A DNA stretch of 64,000 bases, from NCBI RefSeq assembly GCF_002285415.1, contig NZ_NSBU01000005.1, positions 337,572 through 401,571 of the forward strand, given 5' to 3'. Every line of letters starts with the position of its first letter. The stretch's first letter is position 1. Below the pieces are notes generated by a model. The model was given only the letters and a program-made list of their open reading frames with translations. It did no database searches and was not told the DNA's origin. The position numbers and the translations under genes are program-made. The DNA comes from Actibacterium pelagium. GTDB taxonomy: Bacteria; Pseudomonadota; Alphaproteobacteria; Rhodobacterales; Rhodobacteraceae. Of this stretch, positions 35,983 to 43,645 are shown one piece after another.

Positions 35983-36936
35983 CTAGGGGCGCTTGGACCG
36001 ATAGTCACGCCATCCAAGCCCAGGAATGACGCCTTTCATCGAAATGCTGCCACCTCGTTGAGCTGGTGCCAACTTTGAAAGCTCGGCCACCAAGGCCTGT
36101 AGCGCCTCTTTGTCTGTTTGGACGCGGGTCTGGGAGCTGTGTTTCGTCAGCGGTTTCATCATCGGGTTAGAGTTGACCTCGTAGATCTGGGGCTTCCCAT
36201 CCACCATCCCATAATCGATACGCCCGTATTCCAATCCAGCGATTTTCGCTACGTCTTGCATGAGCCTTGTGTGGGGATATTCACGCTGTTCCACCAAATC
36301 AGCCAAATAGTTCTCTTCAGTGGCTAGTCCCAGTTCGCCCAGCTTCGCCTGCCAGCCGGAATCGGTCACCGTGAGCCCGCGAATAATCTTTCCGTTCACG
36401 AAATGCGCGGCATGTTTGCGGAAGATCTGCGTCCCCGGTTCCGGCTGGGCGCAATACTCGACAAAGACAAGATCGGACAGAACCTTTCCATCCGTCTTCG
36501 CGCGATCCAACGCCTGCTTTGCGTCGTCTATCGAGTGAAGTAAGTCCGATTCCGTTCCGCGATGCGCGTGGATCGTGCGCAGAAAAACGGGAAAGCGGTC
36601 GGGCCACTCGTCCTGCGCGGGCTGCCAACACGTGAAAGCGTTCACGCCGCGCGCCTTCAAGCGCCTAAGCAACGCAGCCCGGTGCATGAAATTTCTTGGA
36701 TTGTTCAGAATAGACAGGCCTTCTCGCGTCAAGCGCTCATAGACGAAACCTGCTGCCTCTAAAGTCCAAGGATGAACGCGGTCGAAATCCGCCAGAATGT
36801 AACCCGCGCGGGGCAATCGTTTTGCCGTCAGAAATTGATCGTAACTCCACCGTTCCAGCCTCACCCCTGCCTGCCGCATCGGTACAACGAGATATTTGAA
36901 CGAGTTTCGTTTGGGTGCCGTCGTTACTGATATCAA
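35983..36936 (-). CDS. ATP-grasp protein of the candidate RiPP cassette
   Basis: Counted from a TTG at 36936 (MISVTTAPKRNSFKYLVVPM) the protein has 317 residues; the frame is open to 37074 but that would overlap the peptide gene. FPVFLRTIHAHRG (115-127), LVFVEYCAQPEP (157-167) and YGRIDYGMVDGKPQIYEVNSNP (237-258, with metal/ATP ligands Asp241, Glu253 and Asn255) give the ATP-grasp order. ATP-grasp ligases form amide or ester bonds on small molecules or peptides (as in graspetides). No substrate is known. It converges on the KptA-like gene, 3 bp away. Confidence 0.7.
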   Translation of the reverse strand: MISVTTAPKRNSFKYLVVPMRQAGVRLERWSYDQFLTAKRLPRAGYILADFDRVHPWTLEAAGFVYERLTREGLSILNNPRNFMHRAALLRRLKARGVNAFTCWQPAQDEWPDRFPVFLRTIHAHRGTESDLLHSIDDAKQALDRAKTDGKVLSDLVFVEYCAQPEPGTQIFRKHAAHFVNGKIIRGLTVTDSGWQAKLGELGLATEENYLADLVEQREYPHTRLMQDVAKIAGLEYGRIDYGMVDGKPQIYEVNSNPMMKPLTKHSSQTRVQTDKEALQALVAELSKLAPAQRGGSISMKGVIPGLGWRDYRSKRP

Positions 36937-36991
36937 CGTCCGATCCGAGGCCAATCGCCAAGGCCTGTTCAGGAAAGCTAGGTTTGAAACG

Positions 36992-37019
36992 TTGACCCAA
37001 ACTGACAAAGTTGTACCGT
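36992..37019 (+). promoter_or_regulatory. Candidate sigma-70 promoter of the 60-residue peptide
   Basis: TTGACC (36992-36997), 16 bp, then TACCGT (37014-37019), ending 26 bp before the ATG at 37046. The -35 box is good and the -10 box is weak. The spacer between the ATP-grasp and peptide genes must also hold the ATP-grasp promoter. Confidence 0.4.
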
Positions 37020-37045
37020 AACGAAAAGTGAACAGAGAGGGTCCC

Positions 37046-37228
37046 ATGAATAACGTCAAACTGAATATGAGCAAGCTTCTTGGTTATCGACTGTTTACAC
37101 AAGATTGCACCGAGACGACTTCTGCTTCGGCTATTGCAATTAAACTGGGCGTTAAGAAGGGCGACAAAAGGATCAAAGCCAAGGTTGGCGGTAAGCTTGG
37201 CGGCAAGGAAGGCCGTAAGGTTACCTGA
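37046..37228 (+). CDS. Candidate RiPP precursor peptide, 60 residues
   Basis: A 60-residue peptide: MNNVKLNMSKLLGYRLFTQD, then CTETTSASAIAIKLGVKKGD and KRIKAKVGGKLGGKEGRKVT. ATG at 37046 follows AGAGAGG; the GTG at 37028 has no such site. The N-terminal half is mixed and leader-like with one Cys. The C-terminal 20 residues are very basic and carry a three-fold K-x-G-G/R unit (KVGG, KLGG, KEGR). The DNA is AT-richer than its surroundings. It is flanked by an ATP-grasp gene and an HExxH peptide-hydroxylase-type gene, which is why I read it as a precursor. No homologue comes to mind. Confidence 0.65.
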   Translation: MNNVKLNMSKLLGYRLFTQDCTETTSASAIAIKLGVKKGDKRIKAKVGGKLGGKEGRKVT

Positions 37229-37249
37229 TAGCTGTTCAATTTAAATAGC

Positions 37250-37272
37250 AAGGGGCTCTTCAAGGGCCCCTT
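37250..37272 (+). terminator. Weak hairpin between peptide and HExxH gene
   Basis: AAGGGGC (37250-37256) pairs with GCCCCTT (37266-37272) over 7 bp with a 9-base loop, followed by CTGCGTTT. It lies 21 bases after the peptide stop and 20 before the next start. The T-run is poor, so partial read-through is expected; that would give more peptide than enzyme transcript. Confidence 0.5.
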
Positions 37273-37292
37273 CTGCGTTTCAGGATGACTTT

Positions 37293-38255
37293 ATGACCCC
37301 CTCTTCGGAATTTGCACCCTCTGCCAAGCAAGGCCTTATGGCGGATGAACGGATGCACCACGAACTCGCCGCCAGCCTTGACCACATTGCCGACGCGTTG
37401 TCGGAGAGCTTGCCGCTGCAGGCGCAGACACTGCGAGGTCAGGTCGTGGCTTTGCGTGGAGGACGTAAAGTCCCGTCGCACTGTTTTAGGGACTATTACA
37501 ACCTCGTAGACTCAATACTGACCGATAACAAGAAAGACGTTGAGGCCTTTGTCGAAATGATCGGGGCCAGCGCAGACCGCGTGTCGGGGATGCAGTTCCA
37601 GCACTATGGCCAGCCAGAAGCAGCTGCGCTTTGCACGCAATTGATTGAAGAGGGCATGGAATTCGGGGTCGTAGATCCGACCACAGCGTCCGACTTTGAA
37701 AGTCTGGTGCGAGAGGGCCTCGCTCTGGCAAAACAAGCGATTCCTGATTTGTATGATGAGGTAACCGCCATCGTTCACGAAGTCCTTTTGGCTCATGCCC
37801 CAGAAGGAGCAGCCTTTGAGTTCGACGGTGCCTCGCACTACCAATTCTGGGGGCTATTGATGCTGAACCCAAAGCATCATCGTACACCGATTGCGGTTAT
37901 AGAGGTTCTGGCTCATGAGGCGGCGCATTCTTTGCTGTTTGGTCTGACGATCGAAGAGCCCTTGGTACTGAACCCAGATGAAGATCTGTTTGCGTCTCCG
38001 TTGCGAGTTGATCCTCGGCCGATGGACGGCATCTATCATGCGACTTTTGTTTCGGCGCGAATGGCGTGGGCGATGGAAGCCTTGGCCAAAAGCGATTTGC
38101 TGGATGCTGCACAGAAGGAGTGGGCACTGGACGCTGCGGCGAAAGACCGGGAAAACTTCGCAAGTGGCCTATCGGTAGTTGATCAACACGGGATATTAAG
38201 CCAGACCGGGGCATCCATTCTAAAAGGCGCGCGCGACTGGATCAACGCCGCCTAG
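37293..38255 (+). CDS. HExxH protein, putative alpha-ketoglutarate-dependent peptide beta-hydroxylase
   Basis: A 320-residue protein. VLAHEAAHSLLFG gives His208-Glu209-x-x-His212. SPLRVDPRPMDGIYHATFVSARMAWAMEAL (residues 235-262) supplies a third His (249) and the Arg residues usual in the TIGR04267-type 'HEXXH motif domain', which NCBI names aKG-HExxH-type peptide beta-hydroxylase and which occurs in RiPP clusters. The helical N-terminal part (about 1-150) is unmatched. It is downstream of the 60-residue peptide on the same strand. It could alternatively be a peptidase, but the SPLR-DPRP-H block favours the hydroxylase group. Confidence 0.75.
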   Translation: MTPSSEFAPSAKQGLMADERMHHELAASLDHIADALSESLPLQAQTLRGQVVALRGGRKVPSHCFRDYYNLVDSILTDNKKDVEAFVEMIGASADRVSGMQFQHYGQPEAAALCTQLIEEGMEFGVVDPTTASDFESLVREGLALAKQAIPDLYDEVTAIVHEVLLAHAPEGAAFEFDGASHYQFWGLLMLNPKHHRTPIAVIEVLAHEAAHSLLFGLTIEEPLVLNPDEDLFASPLRVDPRPMDGIYHATFVSARMAWAMEALAKSDLLDAAQKEWALDAAAKDRENFASGLSVVDQHGILSQTGASILKGARDWINAA

Positions 38256-38276
38256 GCGCGTTGAGGGAGCAGCTTC

Positions 38277-38678
38277 ATGATCCTTGGCATTGGCACTGAC
38301 CTTGCGAATATCGAGCGTATCCAAGGTACGCTGGATCGTTTCGGCGACCGATTTCGCAATCGCGTTTTCACCGAGACAGAGCAGAGCAAGGCAGAACGCC
38401 GAGCTGACACAGCTGGCACCTATGCCAAGCGGTGGGCCGCGAAAGAGGCCTGTTCCAAGGCGCTTGGCACGGGGCTGCGGATGGGAATCAGCTGGAAAGA
38501 CATGGCTGTGACCAACCTGAAAACTGGCCAACCCGTGATGCATGTCACCGGGTGGGCCGCGGAACGGCTGGCCGAAATGACGCCCGAGGGCCACGAGGCC
38601 ATCATCCACGTCACATTGACAGATGATCACCCCTGGGCGCAGGCCTTTGTCGTGATCGAGGCGCGGCCCTTGGGTTGA
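38277..38678 (+). CDS. acpS: Holo-[acyl-carrier-protein] synthase
   Basis: A 133-residue Acp[17 protein letters not shown] (metal Asp), [10 protein letters not shown], and [19 protein letters not shown] (KxxxSKALG-type) are the defining motifs. It attaches 4'-phosphopantetheine to acyl carrier protein. Preceded by GAGGGAG. It starts only 21 bp after the HExxH gene, so that gene reads into the lepB-rnc-era block. Confidence 0.96.
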   Translation: MILGIGTDLANIERIQGTLDRFGDRFRNRVFTETEQSKAERRADTAGTYAKRWAAKEACSKALGTGLRMGISWKDMAVTNLKTGQPVMHVTGWAAERLAEMTPEGHEAIIHVTLTDDHPWAQAFVVIEARPLG

Positions 38679-38736
38679 CACCAAGCGCGCAGCCGACCAT
38701 TTAGCGATATCCCTTTATTTGCAGGCAGGAACGGGC

Positions 38737-39537
38737 ATGGCTGAGAAGCAAAAAGACGGTTGGCTGGTCGATAACGTCAAGACCATCGTCTACGCACTTT
38801 TGATCGCGGGCGTCTTCCGGACGCTGTTCTTTCAGCCGTTCTGGATCCCGTCGGGCTCTATGAAGGACACGCTGCTGATCGGTGATTTCCTGTTCGTGAA
38901 CAAAATGGCCTACGGCTATTCCCAGTATTCCTGCGAAGTGCCGATCGCCCGGGTCAGCTTCTGCCCCTTTGAAGGTCGTGTTCTCGAAAGCGAGCCTGAA
39001 CGTGGCGACGTCGTGGTCTTCCGTCACCCGACCCAGAATGTCGACTATATCAAGCGATTGATCGGTATGCCGGGTGACACGGTTCAGGTGCGTGATGGGC
39101 GCCTGTTCTTGAACGGGACTGCGGTGGCCCTTGCTGACGGCGGTACCTTTGAAGAGATTAAAGAGGCTCAGGGCCCGCAACGACGTGAACCTCGCTGCAT
39201 GAACGGACCCGTTGGCATGGGCGGTATCTGCGAAAAGCAACGCCTTATCGAGACCCTGCCAAACGGCGTATCTCACAGCATCCTGAACACGTTCGACAAT
39301 CACACCGGGGACAACACCCCGCTGTTCACGGTGCCCGAAGATCACTATTTCTTCATGGGTGATAACCGCGACAACAGTATCGACAGCCGGTATTTGCAGC
39401 GTGCTGGTGGCGTGGGTTACCTGCATAAAGACCTGCTGATTGGCCGTGCAGATCGGATCATGTTCTCGTCCGCTGGCAAGTCGCTGTTCTACTTCTGGAC
39501 ATGGCGCAGCGATCGTTTCTTCAAGGCGATTGAATGA
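38737..39537 (+). CDS. lepB: Signal peptidase I
   Basis: A 266-residue protein with one N-terminal helix ([17 protein letters not shown]). Catalytic Ser41 is in [20 protein letters not shown] and the general-base Lys in [34 protein letters not shown] is box E. It removes signal peptides in the periplasm. The ATG at 38737 with AGGA is preferred over an in-frame TTG 18 bp upstream. It overlaps rnc by 4 bp. Confidence 0.96.
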   Translation: MAEKQKDGWLVDNVKTIVYALLIAGVFRTLFFQPFWIPSGSMKDTLLIGDFLFVNKMAYGYSQYSCEVPIARVSFCPFEGRVLESEPERGDVVVFRHPTQNVDYIKRLIGMPGDTVQVRDGRLFLNGTAVALADGGTFEEIKEAQGPQRREPRCMNGPVGMGGICEKQRLIETLPNGVSHSILNTFDNHTGDNTPLFTVPEDHYFFMGDNRDNSIDSRYLQRAGGVGYLHKDLLIGRADRIMFSSAGKSLFYFWTWRSDRFFKAIE

Positions 39538-40214
39538 AGCTGTCTGCGGACCTCAGATCTTTCTGCGATCGGCTTGGCCATCAGTTTGGTCAGCCAGAGC
39601 TGATCCAGCGTGCCCTGACGCACCCATCGATTTCCTCGGCGACCCGGCCCGACAACCAGCGGCTGGAATTTCTGGGGGACCGGGTGCTTGGGCTGGTGAT
39701 GTCAGAGGCCTTGCTGGCCGCCGATCCCAACGCGGCAGAAGGCCAACTGGCCCCACGTTTCAACGCACTGGTGCGCAAGGAAACCTGCGCAGATGTCGCC
39801 AGAGAGATCGATCTGGGCGAAGTGCTGAAACTTGGCCGCTCCGAGATGCTGTCAGGCGGACGCCGCAAACAGGCCCTGCTTGGGGACGCGATGGAGGCGG
39901 TGATTGCCGCCGTCTATCTGGACGCTGGCTTTGACACGGCCAAGTCACTGGTCCTGCGCCTGTGGGGGGATCGTATACACAAGGTGGATGCCGACGCCCG
40001 CGACGCCAAAACGGCCTTGCAGGAATGGGCGCAGGCACGCGGCCAGAAGCCCCCGCAGTATATCGAAAAATCACGCACTGGCCCTGACCACGCCCCGGTT
40101 TTTGTAATCGAGGTTCTTCTGGATAGCGGGCAAAGCGCTCAGGCAACAGCCGGTTCGAAACGTCAGGCCCAACAGGCCGCGGCACAAACCTTACTGGATC
40201 AGCTGCCAAGCTGA
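39534..40214 (+). CDS. rnc: Ribonuclease III
   Basis: A 226-residue dsRNA endonuclease. [21 protein letters not shown] is the catalytic signature, [18 protein letters not shown] the second acidic motif, and [18 protein letters not shown] to the end the dsRNA-binding domain. It processes rRNA precursors and structured RNAs. It overlaps lepB by ATGA. Confidence 0.97.
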   Translation: MKLSADLRSFCDRLGHQFGQPELIQRALTHPSISSATRPDNQRLEFLGDRVLGLVMSEALLAADPNAAEGQLAPRFNALVRKETCADVAREIDLGEVLKLGRSEMLSGGRRKQALLGDAMEAVIAAVYLDAGFDTAKSLVLRLWGDRIHKVDADARDAKTALQEWAQARGQKPPQYIEKSRTGPDHAPVFVIEVLLDSGQSAQATAGSKRQAQQAAAQTLLDQLPS

Positions 40215-40288
40215 AACGATCTCGAAAATTTGTGGTGCGGGACGATAAGTCGGGCGTCTAGACTGTTGGTACAGCGACAGGAGGCACC

Positions 40289-40840
40289 ATGAACACTCCC
40301 GCACATATGGCCCTTGCCTGGGCCGTGCTTGGCCGCAAGTCCCATCCGCCCGGATCCGTCTGGTACATTCTGGGCGGTGCCTTCCTTCCGGATATGGCTT
40401 TGTTTGCGCGCGCTGCCTTGGGGGAGCGCGACGGGCTTCCGATTCTGGTGGACGCGCTGAACTCTTTACCGGTCTACGCAGTGCTTCTGGGTGTGGCCTT
40501 GTGGTTGGGTAAAAGGGGCGTCGCGTTGCTGGCAGCGGCAGCTTTGCTGCACATCGCTATGGACCTGCCCCTGCATGCCGATGATGCCCGTGCGCATTTC
40601 TGGCCGTTGACCGACTGGCGCTTTCAAAGCCCTGTCTCATTCTGGGATGGGGATCACCATGGTCGGATCTTTGGAATTCTGGAAGCGGTGTTGTTTATGG
40701 GCTGTGGCATGCTTATCTGGCAGCGGCAGGAGCATTTCGCCGCAAAAGCCCTGCTTGTAGCCTTTGGCGCGCTTTATGCTGTGACATTTGTGCATTTTGT
40801 CGGTCATGCCTTCGCCAACGAGCATTGGGCACCGTGGTAA
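40289..40840 (+). CDS. Integral membrane protein, metal-dependent hydrolase-like
   Basis: A 183-residue membrane protein with about five helices. MNTPAHMALAWAVLGRK, AAALLHIAMDLPLHADDARAHFWPLTDWRFQSPVSFWDGDHHG and FVHFVGHAF place several His/Asp residues as in the YdjM/DUF457 'membrane-bound metal-dependent hydrolase' group. Similar roseobacter proteins have been labelled cobalamin biosynthesis CobQ, which the sequence does not support. The start has ACAGGAGG. It sits between rnc and era, which are normally adjacent. Confidence 0.72.
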   Translation: MNTPAHMALAWAVLGRKSHPPGSVWYILGGAFLPDMALFARAALGERDGLPILVDALNSLPVYAVLLGVALWLGKRGVALLAAAALLHIAMDLPLHADDARAHFWPLTDWRFQSPVSFWDGDHHGRIFGILEAVLFMGCGMLIWQRQEHFAAKALLVAFGALYAVTFVHFVGHAFANEHWAPW

Positions 40841-40900
40841 GGCTTTGCAAACCGTACTCTTTGGGCTAAAGCGCCCCCTTGTCAGATAAAAAGGGTCACC

Positions 40901-41809
40901 ATGACAACCAAAGCCGGCTTCGTCGCACTGATCGGAGAGCCCAACGCGGGCAAATCCACGCTTCTCAACCGTATGGTGGGGGCGAAGGTTTCTATTGTGA
41001 CGCACAAGGTGCAGACCACGCGCGCCCGTATTCGTGGTGTGGCGATGGAAGGGGATGCGCAGATCGTCTTCGTCGATACGCCGGGTCTGTTCCGTCCGCG
41101 CCGTCGGTTGGACCGTGCGATGGTGGCCGCCGCTTGGGGCGGTGCCGCAGATGCCGATATCGTTGTCCTGTTGATCGAAGCACACCGTGGTCTGACTGAA
41201 GGTGCGCAGAAGATTATCGACGCCCTGCACGAACGAATCAACCCGAACCAGACCGTTGCGCTGGCGATCAACAAGATCGACCGGGTGAAGGCCGAGCAAC
41301 TGCTGGCCCTGACCACCCAGATGAACGAGGCCTACCCCTTTGCCCAGACCTTTATGATCTCGGCTGAAAAGGGTCACGGCGTCGATGACCTGCGCGGCTG
41401 GCTGGCCAATCAGTTGCCCGAAGGTCCGTGGATGTACCCCGAGGATCAGATTGCCGATCTGCCTATGCGCATGATCGCCGCCGAGATGACGCGCGAGAAA
41501 CTGACCCTGCGCCTGCATCAGGAACTACCCTACCAGCTGACGGTCGAGACCGAGCAGTGGGAAGAACGCAAGGATGGTTCGGCCCGGATCGATCAGGTGA
41601 TCTATGTCGCGCGTGATGGCCACAAGGGCATCGTGCTGGGCAACAAGGGTGAAACCATCAAGGCTGTCAGCCAAGCTGCCCGCGCCGAGTTGAAAGAGTT
41701 CCTAGGTCGCGAGGTGCACTTGTTCCTGCAGGTGAAAGTCCGTCCGAAATGGCTGGAAGAGGCAGAGCGCTATTCCGAAATGGGCCTCGACTTCAAAGAT
41801 GGTAACTGA
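40901..41809 (+). CDS. era: GTPase Era
   Basis: A 302-residue GTPase. G1 is LIGEPNAGKSTLLNRMVG, G3 is VFVDTPGLF and G4 is ALAINKIDRVK; a C-terminal KH domain has GNKGETIKAVSQAARAELKEFLGREVHLFLQVKV. It helps 30S subunit maturation near the 16S rRNA 3' end. The stop overlaps the next gene by 11 bp. Confidence 0.97.
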   Translation: MTTKAGFVALIGEPNAGKSTLLNRMVGAKVSIVTHKVQTTRARIRGVAMEGDAQIVFVDTPGLFRPRRRLDRAMVAAAWGGAADADIVVLLIEAHRGLTEGAQKIIDALHERINPNQTVALAINKIDRVKAEQLLALTTQMNEAYPFAQTFMISAEKGHGVDDLRGWLANQLPEGPWMYPEDQIADLPMRMIAAEMTREKLTLRLHQELPYQLTVETEQWEERKDGSARIDQVIYVARDGHKGIVLGNKGETIKAVSQAARAELKEFLGREVHLFLQVKVRPKWLEEAERYSEMGLDFKDGN

Positions 41810-42137
41810 GCCACGCCTGACCGCCGACTTCTGGGTCCGCGCCTATCTCGCGCGGCTACGGCTGGCCGATATCCCGGTCTTCGTGACCTCTAAGGGGGAT
41901 GAAACGGCCGGGGCGGTTTTGGTCAAGCTGAACACGTTGGATGGGCAGGCCAAGCTGTTTCATCGCAGCTATGACCTGATGTCTGGTGCGCGCGAATGGG
42001 CGGTTCTGGCGGAAGGGCCAGAGGCTGACGTCGATCAATCCGTCACCAAGCAGCGAGGTTTTGACCCCGATATCTGGGTGATCGAAGTCGAAGATCGCAA
42101 TGGCCGCCACCTGTTGGACGAGGACGGGCTGGCCTAA
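41799..42137 (+). CDS. DUF1491 protein
   Basis: A 112-residue protein that overlaps the end of era by 11 bp. The pattern RLTADFWVRAYLARLRLADIPVFVTSKGDETAGAVLVKLNTLDG followed by RGFDPDIWVIEVEDRNGRHLLDE matches DUF1491, small alphaproteobacterial proteins of unknown function found beside era and recO. No catalytic motif is visible. Confidence 0.87.
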   Translation: MVTEPRLTADFWVRAYLARLRLADIPVFVTSKGDETAGAVLVKLNTLDGQAKLFHRSYDLMSGAREWAVLAEGPEADVDQSVTKQRGFDPDIWVIEVEDRNGRHLLDEDGLA

Positions 42138-42195
42138 GGCTTGACTTTGCCCTCGCACGCCCAAGTACTGTGGCAAGACCAAGCGGAGGGGTTCG

Positions 42196-42921
42196 ATGGA
42201 TTGGCAGGATGAAGGGGTGATCCTTGGGGTGCGGCCCCACGGCGAGACCTCTGCCATTGTCGAGATTTTCACCCATGGCCACGGGCGTCACGTAGGTGTC
42301 GTACGCGGCGGGGTCAGCCGCAAACTTTCCCCAATATTGCAGCCCGGATCACAAGTGGCCGCCACTTGGCGGGCTCGGTTGGAAGAACATATCGGCAGTT
42401 TCACAGTTGAACCCTTGCAATCGCGTGCAGGCCTATTGTCTGACCGTGACGCGCTGGCCGGGCTGAATGCGCTATGCGCCCTATTGCGCTTTGCCCTGCC
42501 AGAGCGCGAAGTTCATCCGCGCCTTTATTCGCAGACCATGACCGTACTTGAAATGTTGGAAGGGTCTGACTTCTGGCCCTTGGCCTATCTACGGTGGGAG
42601 GCCGCACTTTTGGAAGAGCTGGGCTTTGGCCTTGATCTGGCCACCTGCGCCGTCACCGGGACGACCGAAGGCCTTTGCTATGTCTCTCCCAAATCGGGCC
42701 GCGCGGTTTCCGCTGAGGGGGCTGGAGAGTGGGGCGACCGGTTGCTGCCCTTGCCACCCGAACTGACAGGGGCAGGAGACGGTAATATCGGCGGTGTATT
42801 GGACGGGTTGCAGACCACGGGCTACTTTCTGGACACACGGCTCGCACCGGCCTTGGGGGACAAGCATATCCCAGAGGCACGCCGCCGCCTGCTGGAACGC
42901 CTGAGACGGAGATCAGAGTGA
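42196..42921 (+). CDS. recO: DNA repair protein RecO
   Basis: A 241-residue Rec[40 protein letters not shown] is the N-terminal OB-fold; [23 protein letters not shown] and [11 protein letters not shown] follow at the helical middle, where alphaproteobacterial RecO keeps one Cys rather than a full zinc knuckle. It loads RecA onto SSB-coated DNA. The stop overlaps the next start. Confidence 0.93.
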   Translation: MDWQDEGVILGVRPHGETSAIVEIFTHGHGRHVGVVRGGVSRKLSPILQPGSQVAATWRARLEEHIGSFTVEPLQSRAGLLSDRDALAGLNALCALLRFALPEREVHPRLYSQTMTVLEMLEGSDFWPLAYLRWEAALLEELGFGLDLATCAVTGTTEGLCYVSPKSGRAVSAEGAGEWGDRLLPLPPELTGAGDGNIGGVLDGLQTTGYFLDTRLAPALGDKHIPEARRRLLERLRRRSE

Positions 42922-43583
42922 TGAAGACCTACGCCGAACTTCTGGACATCGCGACCAAGCGGAAAGGCGAAGAGTTCTTGGCCGATCACCTGACAGTTTC
43001 TGAGGTGTCGCTGGCTGACCTGACAGATGATCGCATCCTTTCAGAATTCTCGCGCGGGGTATTTCAAGCCGGGTTCAGCTGGAAAGTCATCGACAACAAG
43101 TGGCCCGGTTTCGAAGAGGCTTTCGAGCGTTTTGATATCGCGCGTAACGCCTTCATGTCCGATGAGGATTTGGACCGACATCTCGCGAACAAGGCAATCG
43201 TCCGCAACGCTCAGAAAATCCTGTCGATCCGCGACAACGCGATCTTCCTGTCCGACCTCGCGCAAGCGCACGGCAGTGCCGCGTCTTTCTTTGCTGCTTG
43301 GCCGTCGACTGACGCCGTGGGGCTTTATGATCTGATTAAGACGCGCGGTAGCCGGTTGGGAGGGATGACGGGGCCCTATTCCTTGCGACGACTTGGCTAC
43401 GATGGGGTGATCTTCTCGAAATCGGTTGTGTCGGCCCTGAACATGGCCGGGGCGGTGGACGGGGCCGTGACCTCGAAAACCGCGATGAGGAAGGCGCAAG
43501 AGGCGATCAATACTTGGGCCGAGGAAAGCGGACAGCCCCACGCCGTGATCAGCCGTGTTCTGGCTTTCAGCGTTCCGGATTGA
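42921..43583 (+). CDS. tag: DNA-3-methyladenine glycosylase I family (Cys-less)
   Basis: A 220-residue protein of the Tag family: LTDDRILSEFSRGVFQAGFSWKVIDNKWPGFEEAFERFDI, IVRNAQKILSIRDNAIFL, and a C-terminal LGYDGVIFSKSVVSALNMAGAV. Escherichia coli Tag holds zinc through two Cys and two His ('zinc snap'); this protein has no Cys at all, so the zinc site is lost, as in some Tag relatives (COG2818). Start at ATG 42921, overlapping the recO stop. It presumably excises 3-methyladenine, but activity is not certain. Confidence 0.82.
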   Translation: MKTYAELLDIATKRKGEEFLADHLTVSEVSLADLTDDRILSEFSRGVFQAGFSWKVIDNKWPGFEEAFERFDIARNAFMSDEDLDRHLANKAIVRNAQKILSIRDNAIFLSDLAQAHGSAASFFAAWPSTDAVGLYDLIKTRGSRLGGMTGPYSLRRLGYDGVIFSKSVVSALNMAGAVDGAVTSKTAMRKAQEAINTWAEESGQPHAVISRVLAFSVPD

Positions 43584-43594
43584 GGGGCCGAAAC

Positions 43595-43624
43595 GAAAAA
43601 CGCCCCGGGAACCCCGAGGCGCCT
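43595..43624. terminator. Shared terminator between tag and mcd
   Basis: CGCCCCGGG (43601-43609) pairs with CCCGAGGCG (43613-43621) over 9 bp with one G-T pair. The minus strand continues into TTTTT (43600-43596), so it mainly ends the mcd transcript. It also lies just past tag. Confidence 0.8.
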
Positions 43625-43645
43625 TTGATGTTGATGTGAACTGGC

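Noticed and set aside
40289..40840. Cobalamin biosynthesis CobQ label for the membrane protein between rnc and era
   Set aside because: The protein has no amidotransferase or P-loop features; it is a small integral membrane protein with His/Asp clusters.
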